NCBI GenBank assembly: GCA_009912235.1
Contig: WNDS01000002.1
Location: forward strand, 868,001 to 932,000
DNA: 64,000 nt
Source of the DNA: Stenotrophomonas maltophilia
Lineage (GTDB): Bacteria; Pseudomonadota; Gammaproteobacteria; Xanthomonadales; Xanthomonadaceae
Reading direction: 5' to 3'
Part shown: positions 1-11,569 of the stretch, in pieces
How the letters are laid out: every line of letters begins with the position of its first letter
Numbering within the stretch: position 1 is the stretch's first letter
Translations under genes and position numbers: made by a program
The notes under the pieces: model-generated
Told to the model about the DNA's origin: nothing
The model's database searches: none
What the model saw: only the letters and a program-made list of their open reading frames with translations

Positions 1-1976
<1,976 letters not shown>

Positions 1977-2105
1977 GGTGTTGCCAGGTCCCGGGAGAGG
2001 TGAGTATAGCGGCCGGTCCAGTGACGACCGGTTCATGGGTGCGCCGACCCGCCGATGCGGGTTCAGCCGATGGTTCATGCGGCCGGGGCAGCGCAGGCTG
2101 CAGGC

Positions 2106-2651
2106 ATGGACCGCCTTCGCCCTGCCCGCCGCTGCCCTGCCCGCCTGGCCCGGGGCGCCCACTTGCTGGAGCTGCTGCTGGTGGTGCTGCTGCTGGCAGT
2201 GCTGAGTACGCTGGCGTGGCCGGCACTGAATGCGATGCTGCTGCGGTACCGGGCCGACGCCCTGCAGCTGAGCCTGCACGCCAGCCTGTCCGGTGCGCGC
2301 AGCCGCGCGTTGTCCGAGCGCAGCCTGGTCGGGCTGTGCGCGAGCGAGGACGGCGCCACCTGTTCGCTGGCCTGGAGTGCCGTCTGGATCGTCTACCGCA
2401 GCGGCGAGCGGCGCGCGCCGCCGGCCTCACCGGCAGACGTGCTGGTGCGCCACCGTGGCCGCGCGGACATCACTGTGCATGCGCAGGCCAGCAGTGGCCG
2501 GCCGCTGCTGTTTTTCCAGCCCGATGGCCGCAGCCCCGGCGCCAATCTCACCCTGCGCATCTGCGCTGGCAACCGCCTGCACGGCCGGCTGGTGGTGAAC
2601 AATGGTGGGCGCACGCGCAGCGAACGCGTGGTGCGCGAAACACCGTGCTGA
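2106..2651 (+). CDS. FimT/GspH-like type IV pseudopilin with GRxR motif
   Basis: A prepilin-like protein of 181 residues. From ATG 2106 the leader ends at Gly17, followed by [10 protein letters not shown], so the mature protein would carry Glu at +5 ahead of one hydrophobic helix, the substrate pattern of the PilD prepilin peptidase. The globular part resembles the GspH/FimT family. The C-terminus carries GRTR at residues 168-171. A C-terminal GRxR motif has been linked to DNA binding by Legionella FimT during natural transformation, so this copy may be the DNA-uptake FimT; that is inference. The frame could open at 2055, but the 2106 start gives a normal short leader. It lies apart from the main minor-pilin operon, which has its own FimT at 9255-9767. 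Confidence 0.75.
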   Translation: MDRLRPARRCPARLARGAHLLELLLVVLLLAVLSTLAWPALNAMLLRYRADALQLSLHASLSGARSRALSERSLVGLCASEDGATCSLAWSAVWIVYRSGERRAPPASPADVLVRHRGRADITVHAQASSGRPLLFFQPDGRSPGANLTLRICAGNRLHGRLVVNNGGRTRSERVVRETPC

Positions 2652-2671
2652 CGGCCGGCCGATACAGCACG

Positions 2672-2708
2672 CAGAAAAGCAAAAGCCCCGATTTCTCGCG
2701 GCTTTTGC
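2672..2708 (-). terminator. Rho-independent terminator behind tRNA-Asn
   Basis: A 9-bp perfect stem (GCAAAAGCC at 2679-2687 with GGCTTTTGC at 2700-2708) lies just beyond the tRNA-Asn 3' end on the minus strand, followed in that direction by a T-rich stretch (CTTTTC). It is the likely terminator of the tRNA transcript. Confidence 0.7.
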
Positions 2709-2714
2709 AGTATC

Positions 2715-2791
2715 TGGCGCCCGAAGTTGGACTCGAACCAACGACCCCCTGATTAACAGTCAGGTGCTCTAACCGGCTGAGCTATTCGGGC
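2715..2791 (-). tRNA. tRNA-Asn (anticodon GTT)
   Basis: Read on the minus strand, a complete 77-nt cloverleaf can be drawn. The acceptor stem pairs GCCCGAA with TTCGGGC, the D-arm is TAGCTCAGCCGGTTAGAGCA, the anticodon loop is CTGTTAA giving GTT (Asn), the T-arm contains GGTTCGAGTCC, and an encoded CCA closes the gene at 2715-2717. The terminator hairpin follows at 2672-2708. Confidence 0.97.
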
Positions 2792-2860
2792 GGGGAGGCG
2801 CATTGTAATCACGTTGTCCGCCGAGGGCAACACTTTTGTGAAGCAGCGGCGACAACGGTC

Positions 2861-3271
2861 TTACCAGCAGCTGGACACCGTGTCTTCGGCGGTCTTGCGG
2901 TTGGCCTGGTCCAGCGTCAGCTTGCCGCAGGCGTCCTTCACCTGCGTGTTCTGCGGCTGCGCCACCAGCGTGAAGGCAGACGAGGACACCTTTTCCAGGC
3001 TCAGCGCATAGGCTGAGGCACCGCCCTCCCGGGGCGAGACGCTGTAGGGCAAGGTGAAGCCGGTGTAGCTGTTGTTGCTGGAATGGTAGCGCTCGGCACG
3101 CTGCGCATACTCGGCCATGTCAGCCTGCACCACCGCACGGCGCGTCTTGCGCACATGCGACTGGTAGCTGGGCAGTGCAATGGCCGCCAGCACGCCGATC
3201 AGGCCCAGCACCAGCATCAGTTCGATCAGGTTGAAGCCGGCCACACGGCGGCGGGAAGCAAGCTTGGGCAT
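2861..3271 (-). CDS. pilE: Type IV pilin-like protein PilE
   Basis: A 136-residue pilin. The leader MPKLASRRRVAG is followed by FNLIELMLVLGLIGVLAAIALPSY, the classical class IVa prepilin signal with Glu at +5 of the mature protein. The C-terminal region has two cysteines (DACGK near 115 and SSCW at the end) that would form the usual disulfide loop. It is the last gene of the leftward minor-pilin operon, 23 nt behind the inferred end of pilY1. In the sequence as given, pilY1 has lost its own stop by frameshift and its frame runs into this gene. The ATG at 3271 gives a normal leader; an in-frame ATG at 3298 also exists but would give an overlong one. Confidence 0.9.
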   Translation of the reverse strand: MPKLASRRRVAGFNLIELMLVLGLIGVLAAIALPSYQSHVRKTRRAVVQADMAEYAQRAERYHSSNNSYTGFTLPYSVSPREGGASAYALSLEKVSSSAFTLVAQPQNTQVKDACGKLTLDQANRKTAEDTVSSCW

Positions 3272-3294
3272 GACGGCACGTCCGTTCAGGAGAA

Positions 3295-6200
3295 TCATTG
3301 CAGCTGGCGCCAGGACTGGCGTCCACAGGGGTACGGCAGGTACATCGGGGTAGCACCGGCCGCGCCCACGCTCATCCAGCAGGCACTGCCACCCGGCGGG
3401 CCGCTGCCGGCTTCGCCACTGCCCAGGCGCGGCAGTACCGACAGCGAAAAGGTCGCGCACCGGCGCGGTGCCCTGCGTGTTCAGCGCCACACCTGCCGTG
3501 CCCTTGGCCGGTGAGGTGCCCTTGGCCGAGCCGTAGCGCACCTGGTCAAGCGCCGGCGCGCCGGTCACCGAAGACAGGCCGAACACCCAGTTCGAACCAC
3601 TGGTCGAACAGCCCTCGGTCAGCAGGTTGGGCACATAGGTAGGCATGAACAGGATGCCGCTCACCAGCATCGGGTTGCCGACGAAGCGCTCGCCGTTGGT
3701 GGTGGGCAGGCGGATCATCCAGCCGCGTGCGTTGGCCGGTGCGGTGCCCAGCGTGATGGCACGCTCGGTGGCACCGGCTGCCGGTGCAGCAGCGCTGTAC
3801 GGCACCAGGTTGGCCGGCGTCAGCGTGCTGCCCGCGGCCTTGCCGGACAGATCATTCACGGCGTACAGCGCCTGCTGCGTGCCGTCCTGCTTGTCGTTCA
3901 TGAACGAGAAGCTGCCCGTTCCGAAGTACAGCATCACGCCACCGCCCTGCCCTGTAGCGGCGGTCAGGCCACCGGTGATGGGCTGGCGGAACACACGGCG
4001 GTCCGCTTCCTGGTTGGTCTGCGTGGTGAACACCGGCGTGGTGAGGGTGGTATCGGTGGCACTGGTCAGGTCGAACTTCCAGATGGCGCCACGCTGGTCG
4101 GCGGCGTACACGGTGTCGGCCAGGCCGTCACAGCCGCGCACATCCTGGCCAGCACCGCGCCAGCGGTCCACCACCACCACGTTGCCCAGCCCGTTGCTGC
4201 CGGAAATACCCGTGCCGGTGGTGCCTTCGGCTGCGTTGATCATGCGCACCGCACCGCTGGCCATGTCCACCACGAACAGCACGGCATTGCCGCTGGCGCT
4301 GTTATAGCCATTGCCGAAGATGGCCTTCCAGGCCACCCCGTCGCCTTCCTTGACCGGGACGATGACCGGCTTGCCAAGCACGAAGCCGATGTTGTCACGC
4401 ACCGTCTGCGACAGCGAAGTATTGATGTCGCTGATTTCCCACTTCAACTGTCCCGTGCCAAAGCTGCCGGGCGTGCTGACGTCCAGCGCGAACACCGAGC
4501 TCCCACCGGCACCGGCGGTGCCGACCAGGCTGGTTTCCCAGGCCGTGCCGTTGAGCGTGTCGGATACGGTGACCGGGCCGTTCACGTAGTAGCGGTGGCG
4601 GAAGGTCTGGTCGTTGGTGTTGGATTTGTACGGGAACAGCAGGTTGGCCATATGGCCCAAGGCCGTGGCCGGAATGTAGGCGAAGCTCTCGCGGCCGCCG
4701 TTGCTGTCCAGCTTGCCGTCGGCGCCCATGCCACCGTCGAAGGCATGCAGCATGCCGTCGTTGGCACCCACATAGACCATGTAGCGACGCTCTTTGGCCT
4801 TGGTGTCCAGGTACTTGGTGTAGCTGGCGGCGTAGGGGTCGCCCAGCTGGCGGTAGCCGTAGTCGTCCAGCGGTGAGCTCACCACCGGTGCCGAATTGAC
4901 GATGTCGCCCAGCGTCGTGCTGCGGTCACGGTACTTGCCGCCGCGGCCCACCTCGGTGGAAGTATCGGCGCTGAGGTAGCGGATGGCGGACGTGATGTCG
5001 GCCTTGATCGTGGACAGCTTGTCGGCCGAACACACCAGCATCTCGGCGTACTTGCCGGTCGGCTTGCTGCACAGGTCCTGCAGGCTGATCGTGCCGCTAC
5101 TGAAATCGACTGCCGTCCCGGCCTTGTTGGCAACGATGCGGCGGCCGCTGCAGGTCAGCAGGCTGGACGCCTCCCAGGCCTGGGTGAACTCGGCCACCTG
5201 GTTGGCATTGACCTTCACGCTGGCGGCCACCAGCTTGCTCGACCAGTCGGTAGCGCTGTTGGTGATTTCATAGCTGGGCATCACCGCCAGCGAACCGGCA
5301 CCGATGCGCGCGCCGGTCAGGCCCACCGTGCCGGACGGCGACGCACCACCGGTGATGGACGACAGCACCCGGCGCATGGCCTCGGTCACATCGGCCGGGG
5401 TCTGCGCATTGATGAACTCGCCACGGCTGTTGATCGCGGCATGCCACAGTTCGTCCACCACGGTGCCGTCATCGACCGTGGTCGGATCCGGGTTCGCGTT
5501 CCAGTTCGGCGCCGTGGTGTACGGGTCGGCCGTGGCCGCCGCGTTCACGCCGTAGATGCGGCCCTGCGCGCCCAGCGTCACGCCGTAGAAATTCATGTGC
5601 AGGTCGGTCTGGCAATCCAGCCGCTTCCAGTCGGGGCTGGCCTTGTCCAGCTTCTTGCACTTCTCGTCCACCGGCACCTGGCCGGCGGGAAAGCCGGTGC
5701 CGGTACGCAGCGGCGTGCGGATGCCGGCATAGCTGGCTGCGGCGATGTCGGCAATGGTGTTGCTGTAGCTGTCGGCGAACGGCAGCGTGGGCAGGTGCGT
5801 GTTGCCGACGCTGTCGGCGTTGCCGAAGGCCGCACCGGGCTTGTTGTTGGAATTGGTGTAGCCGTCGGTGAACAGCATGCCGCCGTTGCGCTGGCAGGCA
5901 AGCAGCACCGGCGCACCGTCGTCGGTACGGCGGAACTGGTTGGAGAGGAACTCAACCGCCTGCCGGTTGGGCGTGCCGCCGGCCGGCGCCAGGCCGTAGA
6001 TCTGCTTGTACAGGTCGGCACGGTTGGTGACCATGTCATACATGGTCACGTTCTTCAGGTTGTTGATGGTGAAGTAGCCCACGCGCATCGTGTCCACGCG
6101 CGACAGCGCGTTGGTGGACGAGCCGACGATGGCCAGGATGCGGTTGCGGTGGTACTGGAACCAGTTGGCGAAGTTCTGGATGGCAGTGTTGTAGGCCGCA

Positions 6201-7063
6201 TCGCTGCTGTAGTTGGCGCGCTTGATCTGGTAGCGGCGCATGTTGCAGTTCGGCCCGCAGGCCCCATTCACCACCGGGCGGTTGGTATCGGTGGTGAGAT
6301 AGCCCGCCGGCGCGGCAGCTGCCGCCGGCAGGTAGAACGTTGCCGGGAAGTAACGGATCGCGTAGGTGGTGTTACCGGTATTGTTGACCGCCGCGGTGCG
6401 CCAGCCGCCGTTGCGGCCATCCACGTAGTACTCGTTGCCGGTGTTGAGCAGGTTCGGGATGTACATGCCGTTGGCGAACTGGAACGGCTCGGAGGTCTCT
6501 GCACGGTCGTTGGTCAGGTCGTACAGGGTGCTGTAGGCAGTGCGGTCCTGGCGCGGGTCGGCACGGGTCTGCGAAGGAACTGCGTTTGCCCACAGCGTGC
6601 CGTCGGCATTGGTCCAGGGCTGGTAAGTAACCGTGGGATTGAAGTAGCTGGCGTTGTAGACATGCGAACGCGCGAAGCCGTAGATATCCAGCGGCGGAAT
6701 GGCGCGGCCCGGGCTGTAATCGGTGTTGTAGCGCGAGTGCGGGTACAGGTACAGGAAGCAGTCGTTGCTGGTGTTGCAGTTGTCGCCGACGCTGAAGAAG
6801 CTGCCGTCGTTGTTGAAGAAGCTGCCATTGTTCGAGTTCCAGCGCATGCGGCCATCGCCGCCGGGGAACATGCGCTCGAAGGTCATGGAGTTGGAATCGT
6901 CCACGGCCATGATGAAGGCGGGCGTGGCACGGGTCTGCACGTTCAGCGGCTCCTGTGCCAGCACGCCCTGTGCCTGCGAGGCCGAGAGCGTGTGCACGAG
7001 ATAGCCGGCGCCAGCCAGCAGCAGGGCGGTGCCTGCCAGGAGGGTGCGGTTGCGCGTGATCAT
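3295..7063 (-). CDS. pilY1: PilY1, type IV pilus tip adhesin and biogenesis factor (3' frameshift)
   Basis: PilY1 is the large pilus-associated protein that primes pilus assembly and acts in adhesion and surface sensing. A signal peptide (residues about 1-30, ending SASQAQ) is followed by a von Willebrand A-like segment with a DxSxS metal-site motif (VDDSNSM) and a C-terminal beta-propeller (VYVGANDGMLHAFDGG). From ATG 7063 the frame stays open past the expected end into pilE. Removing one T from the TTTT run (AAAA at 3447-3450 on the plus strand) gives a C-terminus ending MYLPYPCGRQSWRQLQ and a TGA at 3295-3297, for 1,255 residues. That ending looks like an authentic PilY1 tail. The extra base is therefore probably an error or a recent mutation. 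The gene lies downstream of pilX and upstream of pilE. Confidence 0.88.
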
Positions 7064-7077
7064 GGGGCTCCCCGGCC

Positions 7078-7590
7078 TCACAGCTTGAATACGGTATCGA
7101 TGGCCGAGCGCGATGTGGCTTCGCCCGTGTTGTCGGCGGCATAGCTGGTGATCTGGTACACTGGCGTGGCCGAATCCACCGGCTTGCCCATGTCCAGCGC
7201 ACCCTCTCCCTGGATGCAACCCTGGATCTGCCGCACCTTCACCGCCGGCTTGTTGCCGAGCGTGGTCTGCTGCACCCACAGCGACGGATCGAAGCCGTCG
7301 TCGCAGCGCTGGTCGATGTCGGCGGCAGCCGCCACCGGGTTGTCACCGGGTGACTGCCGGTTGGCGATCTTCTCCACCGCGTTCTCGGCGCCGCGTGCGG
7401 CCCCTTCGGCAGTCTGGAAGGCCATGCTGCCGGCGCGGTAGTTGGATGACATGCGCTCCTGCATGCCGGCCACCTGCATGCCGACCACGCCCAGCAGCGC
7501 CAGCAGGATCAGCAGCATCAGCGCCAGGTACAGCACCGCGCCCCGCTGCGTGCGCGGGCCGCCGTGGAAGGAAGGAGGACGGAGGCTCAT
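7078..7590 (-). CDS. pilX: PilX, type IV pilus minor pilin
   Basis: A 170-residue PilX protein, one of the minor pilins that form the pilus-initiating tip complex with PilV, PilW and PilY1. The N-terminus reads RTQRG followed by AVLYLALMLLILLALLGVVGMQ. It lacks Glu at +5, which is usual for PilX-type (GspK-like) minor pilins. The stretch MSSNYRAGSMAFQTAEGA just after the helix is typical of the family. It starts 5 nt behind the pilW stop and ends 14 nt before pilY1, consistent with one transcript. Confidence 0.92.
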   Translation of the reverse strand: MSLRPPSFHGGPRTQRGAVLYLALMLLILLALLGVVGMQVAGMQERMSSNYRAGSMAFQTAEGAARGAENAVEKIANRQSPGDNPVAAAADIDQRCDDGFDPSLWVQQTTLGNKPAVKVRQIQGCIQGEGALDMGKPVDSATPVYQITSYAADNTGEATSRSAIDTVFKL

Positions 7591-7595
7591 GGTCG

Positions 7596-8753
7596 TCAGT
7601 TCCCGAACAAGCGGTTGCGCAGGGCAACGGAGACTTCATAGGTGCCGCGGTGGCGGCGGTCGTCCTGCGCGGCCGACGTGATGGTCACGCCCAGCACGCC
7701 CAGGTAGTTGGCGGCCTTGTCCACCGCCTGCGCGTTGGCCGGCTGCGGTTTGCGCGCAAGCAGGCCCACTTGCACCATGCCTACGCGCCGCCACTGCGCC
7801 ACGGCGGTGGCATCGGTGGCGGTGCTGACATCGCTGGCGGTGCGCTGGTCGATGATGTTGCCGCTGGGCGGCGTCGCCAGGCTGATGTTGGGGGTGGCGT
7901 CCAGCCCGTACAGCAGCTGCAGGCTCTCGATGCCTTCGACCAGTTCCTCGCCATCGTTGTAGCCGCCGGCGGTATTGGCACGGGCGCGGAACAGGGCCGG
8001 CTCCTGGCTGCTGTTGCGCGCCACGTAATAGGCCAGGCCATCGGCGCGGTAGAGCATGGTCATGGCGTTGTTGACCGAATAGTTGCCCAGGTCGACCTTG
8101 TCCACGACCACCGTGTTGCCGGCGACAGTGCCGTTGAACAGGTCGGCGCGGCTGCAGTCGGCCAGCGCGAACACGGCCGGTGTACCCGCCACGCCAGCCT
8201 TCAGCCGCGCCATGCCGGCGTCCGACACGGTCAGCGTGGTCTTGGTACCGTCGATGCTGTTGCCGACGACCACCGCACCTTCCGGGCTCAGCAGCCGCAG
8301 CACCAGGATGTCGCTGCCCGGCAGCGGCGCCGGCTTCAGGTCGGCGATGCTCGCAGGTACCGAAAGCGCGACCTTCCAGGTGCCACCCAGCTGCATCGTT
8401 GCCTTCGGCCCGGTGCCTTCGGCTTCATAGCCCTGCACCGGCACGGTGAAATCCAGCGGATTGCCACTGCCGGCGGTGACGCCCAGGTTGTACCCGATGT
8501 CATTGGTGTTCTTGACCACGTGCGCCTGGTCGTTGACGCAGCCGAAGTGGCCGGCCATGCGCAGGTCGCGCTGCAGGAAATCCAGCGCGAAGCGTGCGTT
8601 TTCCTGGGTGCGCGCGGCACCTTCGGACAGCTGCGATGCCGCGCGCGAGGCGATGAAGATCTGCACCACGGCCAGCATCAGCACCAGGCCGATGACCATG
8701 GCGATCATCAGTTCGATCAGCGACAGGCCACGAATGCGGTAGGAAGGCGTCAT
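7596..8753 (-). CDS. pilW: PilW, type IV pilus minor pilin
   Basis: A 385-residue PilW protein. The leader MTPSYRIRG is followed by LSLIELMIAMVIGLVLMLAVVQIF, with Glu at +5 of the mature protein, then the family segment RTQENARFALDFLQRDLRMAGHFGC. PilW belongs to the minor-pilin tip complex. It sits 7 nt downstream of pilV and 5 nt upstream of pilX on the same strand. ATG 8753 gives a normal leader. Confidence 0.93.
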   Translation of the reverse strand: MTPSYRIRGLSLIELMIAMVIGLVLMLAVVQIFIASRAASQLSEGAARTQENARFALDFLQRDLRMAGHFGCVNDQAHVVKNTNDIGYNLGVTAGSGNPLDFTVPVQGYEAEGTGPKATMQLGGTWKVALSVPASIADLKPAPLPGSDILVLRLLSPEGAVVVGNSIDGTKTTLTVSDAGMARLKAGVAGTPAVFALADCSRADLFNGTVAGNTVVVDKVDLGNYSVNNAMTMLYRADGLAYYVARNSSQEPALFRARANTAGGYNDGEELVEGIESLQLLYGLDATPNISLATPPSGNIIDQRTASDVSTATDATAVAQWRRVGMVQVGLLARKPQPANAQAVDKAANYLGVLGVTITSAAQDDRRHRGTYEVSVALRNRLFGN

Positions 8754-8760
8754 GGCAAAG

Positions 8761-9258
8761 TCACAAGGTGGTGGTGAGGCCGAAGGTGGTCAGGCTGTCC
8801 GGTGCCTGCGGGTCCCAGCGCTGGTCGCCCCAGCTGATGGCCACGGTCACCTGGCCGGTGGTGGCGTTGAACTGCACGTTCGCGCTGGCCTTGTCGCCCA
8901 GCGCCTTGACCACCTGGCACTTCCAGCGGGTGATGTTCTGCGCGGCAGTGGTCTTGGCGCCGGTCGGCCAGGCGCACGCGCCGTCGACCGCAACCGTACC
9001 GGCGGCGAACGTCGCCTTGGTGTAGTCACCGCCGGCCAGCGTGCTGGTGCGCTGCGCACGCATCAGTTCGATCAGGTCGTTGGACAGGTTGGTCGCCTGC
9101 GTGCGGTAGTTCGCACTCTGCACGAAGCGCACGCTCATGGTCTGCAGCAGCGCGAAACCGAGCAGGCCGAAGGCCAGCACCAGCACCGCCACCATCACCT
9201 CGATCAGGCTGAAGCCCCCCTGCCCGCGGCGCGGGCGGGCCAGATTGCGGCGCGTCAT
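8761..9258 (-). CDS. pilV: PilV, type IV pilus minor pilin
   Basis: A 165-residue PilV protein. The leader MTRRNLARPRRGQGG precedes FSLIEVMVAVLVLAFGLLGFALLQ, with Glu at +5. The central part carries the family-like SANYRTQATNLSNDLIELMRA. The start is taken at 9258 because this ATG overlaps the fimT stop codon as ATGA, the usual coupled arrangement; an in-frame ATG at 9264 would add two residues. It acts with PilW and PilX in priming pilus assembly. Confidence 0.92.
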   Translation of the reverse strand: MTRRNLARPRRGQGGFSLIEVMVAVLVLAFGLLGFALLQTMSVRFVQSANYRTQATNLSNDLIELMRAQRTSTLAGGDYTKATFAAGTVAVDGACAWPTGAKTTAAQNITRWKCQVVKALGDKASANVQFNATTGQVTVAISWGDQRWDPQAPDSLTTFGLTTTL

Positions 9259-9767
9259 GAGCATTCGTCCCGTTTGACCCGGACCTGGCCGGAGAGATTG
9301 ACGGTGAGCGTGCGGCGCGGCTCGCCGGCCTTGCAGGTGGCCGGGTTGAGCACCAGCACCTGGTCGCCAGCCGCCCTGCGACGACCACAGCCGTCGAAGG
9401 TGATCGCATCTGCCGGCCCGTTCACCGCCATCGCGGCGTTGCCCTGGGCCACGCGCAGCACCGTTTCACCGCTGCCCAGCGCGCCGTCGCCATCCGCATC
9501 GGCCTAGGCCAGCATGCCGTCGGCCCAGCTGCCGTTGCAGCCCTGCCCGTCCTTGCTGGCGCAGACGCCGCCACCATGATTGTTGCGGATGGCCTCGCTG
9601 CGGGCGAGGTTCACCAGCGCGATGACCTGGTTGCTGGAGGTGTTAACGCGGTTGCCACGGATCATGCCCGTGAAGCTCGGGTACGCAATCGATGCCAGCA
9701 CGCCCAGCACCACCAGCGTGACCATCAACTCGACCAGCGTGAAGCCGTGTGCACGGCGCAAAGACAT
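9255..9767 (-). pseudogene. fimT: FimT-type pseudopilin interrupted by an in-frame TAG
   Basis: First gene of the minor-pilin operon. The leader MSLRRAHG precedes FTLVELMVTLVVLGVLASIAYPSF (Glu at +5). The frame is a normal 170-residue FimT except for a TAG at 9504-9506 (codon 88). The sequence resumes directly with ADADGDGALGSGETVLRV, which continues the family pattern, so the stop probably replaced a Trp codon (TGG to TAG). The remainder is in frame and ends in a TGA that overlaps the pilV start. As written only an 87-residue fragment would be made. Whether this is a true nonsense mutation or a base-calling error cannot be told here. Its C-terminus has GQVR in place of GRxR. Confidence 0.85.
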
Positions 9768-9928
9768 TGGACGCTCCCCAGCGTTGTGGCAGCCACGATG
9801 GACCACCGGCCTGCCCCCGGCAAGCGGCGGCAGGATGAACGGTCAGTCCGGGGCGACGGGCGTCAACGGCTTGACGCCCTGCCCGGTCCGGACGGCCCCG
9901 GCGCGGCCCCCTGCCACGCCGGTACCGG

Positions 9929-11317
9929 TCAGGCCAGCACCTGGTAGCAGGGCTGGTATTCGCCGGAGATCTTCATCCGGCGCTGCTCGACGAAGGCCCG
10001 CAGCAGGCCGTCCAGCGCTTCCATCATGTCCGCGTCGCCGTGGATCTGGAACGGGCCGAACTGCTCGATGCGGCGCATGCCGTCTTCCTTCACGTTGCCG
10101 GCCACGATGCCGGAGAACGCGCGCCGCAGGTCGGCGGCCAGCGCATGCGGCGGACGGCCGTGGTGCAGGTCCAGCGCGGCCATGGCTTCATGGGTCGGCA
10201 CGAACGGCTGCTGGAAGTCCAGCGGAATGTCGATGGACCAGTTGAAGAAGAACGAATCCTTCTGCGCCAGGCGGTGCTCGCGCACCTGCTTGATGCCGCT
10301 GGCCATCTTGCGTGCCACCGCCACCGGGTCGCCGATGATGATCTCGTAGCGCTCGGCCGCCGCCTCGCCCAGGGTCAGGCGGATGAAGCGGTCGATCTGC
10401 TCGAAGTACGGCGCGGCCACGGTCGGGCCGGTCAGGATCAGCGGGAACGGCAGGTGGGCGTTCTCTTCGCGCAGCAGGATGCCCAGCAGGTACAGGATCT
10501 CCTCGCCGGTGCCGACGCCACCGGCGAACACGATGATGCCGTGGCCGATGCGCACGAACGATTCCAGGCGCTTTTCGATGTCCGGGGTGATCACCAGGTG
10601 GTTGACGATCGGGTTCGGCGATTCGGCGGCGATGATGCCCGGCTCGGTCAGGCCGATGTAACGCGTGACGGTCCGGCGCTGCTTGGCATGGGCGATGGTG
10701 GCGCCCTTCATCGGGCCCTTCATCGCGCCCGGGCCGCAGCCGGTGCAGATGTCCAGGCCGCGCAGACCCAGCTCGTAGCCCACCTGCTTGGTGTACAGGT
10801 ACTCGTCGCGCGAGATCGAATGGCCGCCCCAGCAGACCACCAGGTTCGGGTCGCCCGGGTTGAGGATGCGTGCGTTGCGCAGCAGCCCGAACACCGCGTT
10901 GGTGATGCCCTCGGACGATTCCAGCTCGGCCGCGTAGGCCGGGCCCATTTCGATGGCCATGTAGGCCAGGTCACGCACCACCGCGAACAGCAGTTCGGCC
11001 ACGCCGCGGATGATTTCGCCGTCGACGAAGGCCATCGCCGGGGCGTTGACCAGGTCGATGCGCACGCCACGATCCTGCTGCGCCACCTGGATGTCGAAAT
11101 CGGGGTACAGATCGCGTGCGGCACGCGGGTCGTCCGAGGCGCTGCCGCTGGCCAGCACCGCCAGTGCACAGCGCCGCAGCAGCTCGTGCATGCCGCCGGC
11201 GGAGGCATCGCGCAGGCGGGCGACCTCGGCCCGCGACAGTACATCCAGGCCGCCGCGCGGGTAGATCCGCGCGTCCTGCACCGGCAGCGCGCGCGCTGCC
11301 TTTTCATTGCTCGTCAT
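9929..11317 (-). CDS. ppnN: PpnN (YgdH) nucleotide 5'-monophosphate nucleosidase
   Basis: A 462-residue enzyme of the LOG/YgdH family, which cleaves nucleotide monophosphates to free base and ribose 5-phosphate. The N-terminal extension is that of the long PpnN type rather than short cytokinin-activating LOG proteins. Core motifs are CTGCGPGAMKGPMKGA and FAGGVGTGEEILYLLGILL, the latter being the PGGxGTxxE-like active-site motif in its YgdH variant. Length and C-terminus (FQIHGDADMMEALDGLL) fit E. coli PpnN. In E. coli the enzyme responds to (p)ppGpp; whether this one does cannot be read from sequence. It stands alone, upstream of the pilus operon on the same strand, with a 161-bp gap before fimT. 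Confidence 0.93.
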   Translation of the reverse strand: MTSNEKAARALPVQDARIYPRGGLDVLSRAEVARLRDASAGGMHELLRRCALAVLASGSASDDPRAARDLYPDFDIQVAQQDRGVRIDLVNAPAMAFVDGEIIRGVAELLFAVVRDLAYMAIEMGPAYAAELESSEGITNAVFGLLRNARILNPGDPNLVVCWGGHSISRDEYLYTKQVGYELGLRGLDICTGCGPGAMKGPMKGATIAHAKQRRTVTRYIGLTEPGIIAAESPNPIVNHLVITPDIEKRLESFVRIGHGIIVFAGGVGTGEEILYLLGILLREENAHLPFPLILTGPTVAAPYFEQIDRFIRLTLGEAAAERYEIIIGDPVAVARKMASGIKQVREHRLAQKDSFFFNWSIDIPLDFQQPFVPTHEAMAALDLHHGRPPHALAADLRRAFSGIVAGNVKEDGMRRIEQFGPFQIHGDADMMEALDGLLRAFVEQRRMKISGEYQPCYQVLA

Positions 11318-11366
11318 ATCTACTTTTTCGCTTCCTTCAAGGTTTCCGACTGTAGCGCCGCCCCCT

Positions 11367-11398
11367 TAAAAAGCAAAACGGCCGGGAAACCCGACCGT
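11367..11398 (-). terminator. Second terminator-like hairpin behind the TonB receptor
   Basis: On the minus strand ACGGTCGGG-TTT-CCCGGCCGT (11378-11398) forms a 9-bp stem with one mismatch and is followed by TTTGCTTTTT. It lies about 110 bp beyond a first terminator of similar stem sequence and before the ppnN start at 11317. Confidence 0.6.
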
Positions 11399-11510
11399 TG
11401 GATGCGTGCTGGCTGCGTTCGCCGTTCCGGGACCGCCGTGCGGCATTGTTGCCGCGCACGTGTCTGGATGCTACGCCGATGCAGGCAGGCCCGCAAGCGC
11501 TTTCGTACAA

Positions 11511-11539
11511 ACGGAAAACGGCCGGGTTGCCCCGGCCGT
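11511..11539 (-). terminator. Rho-independent terminator of the TonB receptor gene
   Basis: A perfect 9-bp stem ACGGCCGGG/CCCGGCCGT with a 4-nt loop (11518-11539), followed on the minus strand by TTTCC, 30 nt beyond the receptor stop at 11570. Confidence 0.65.
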
Positions 11540-11569
11540 CCTCCTTCTTCTGGTTGTCCGTGCGGACGC

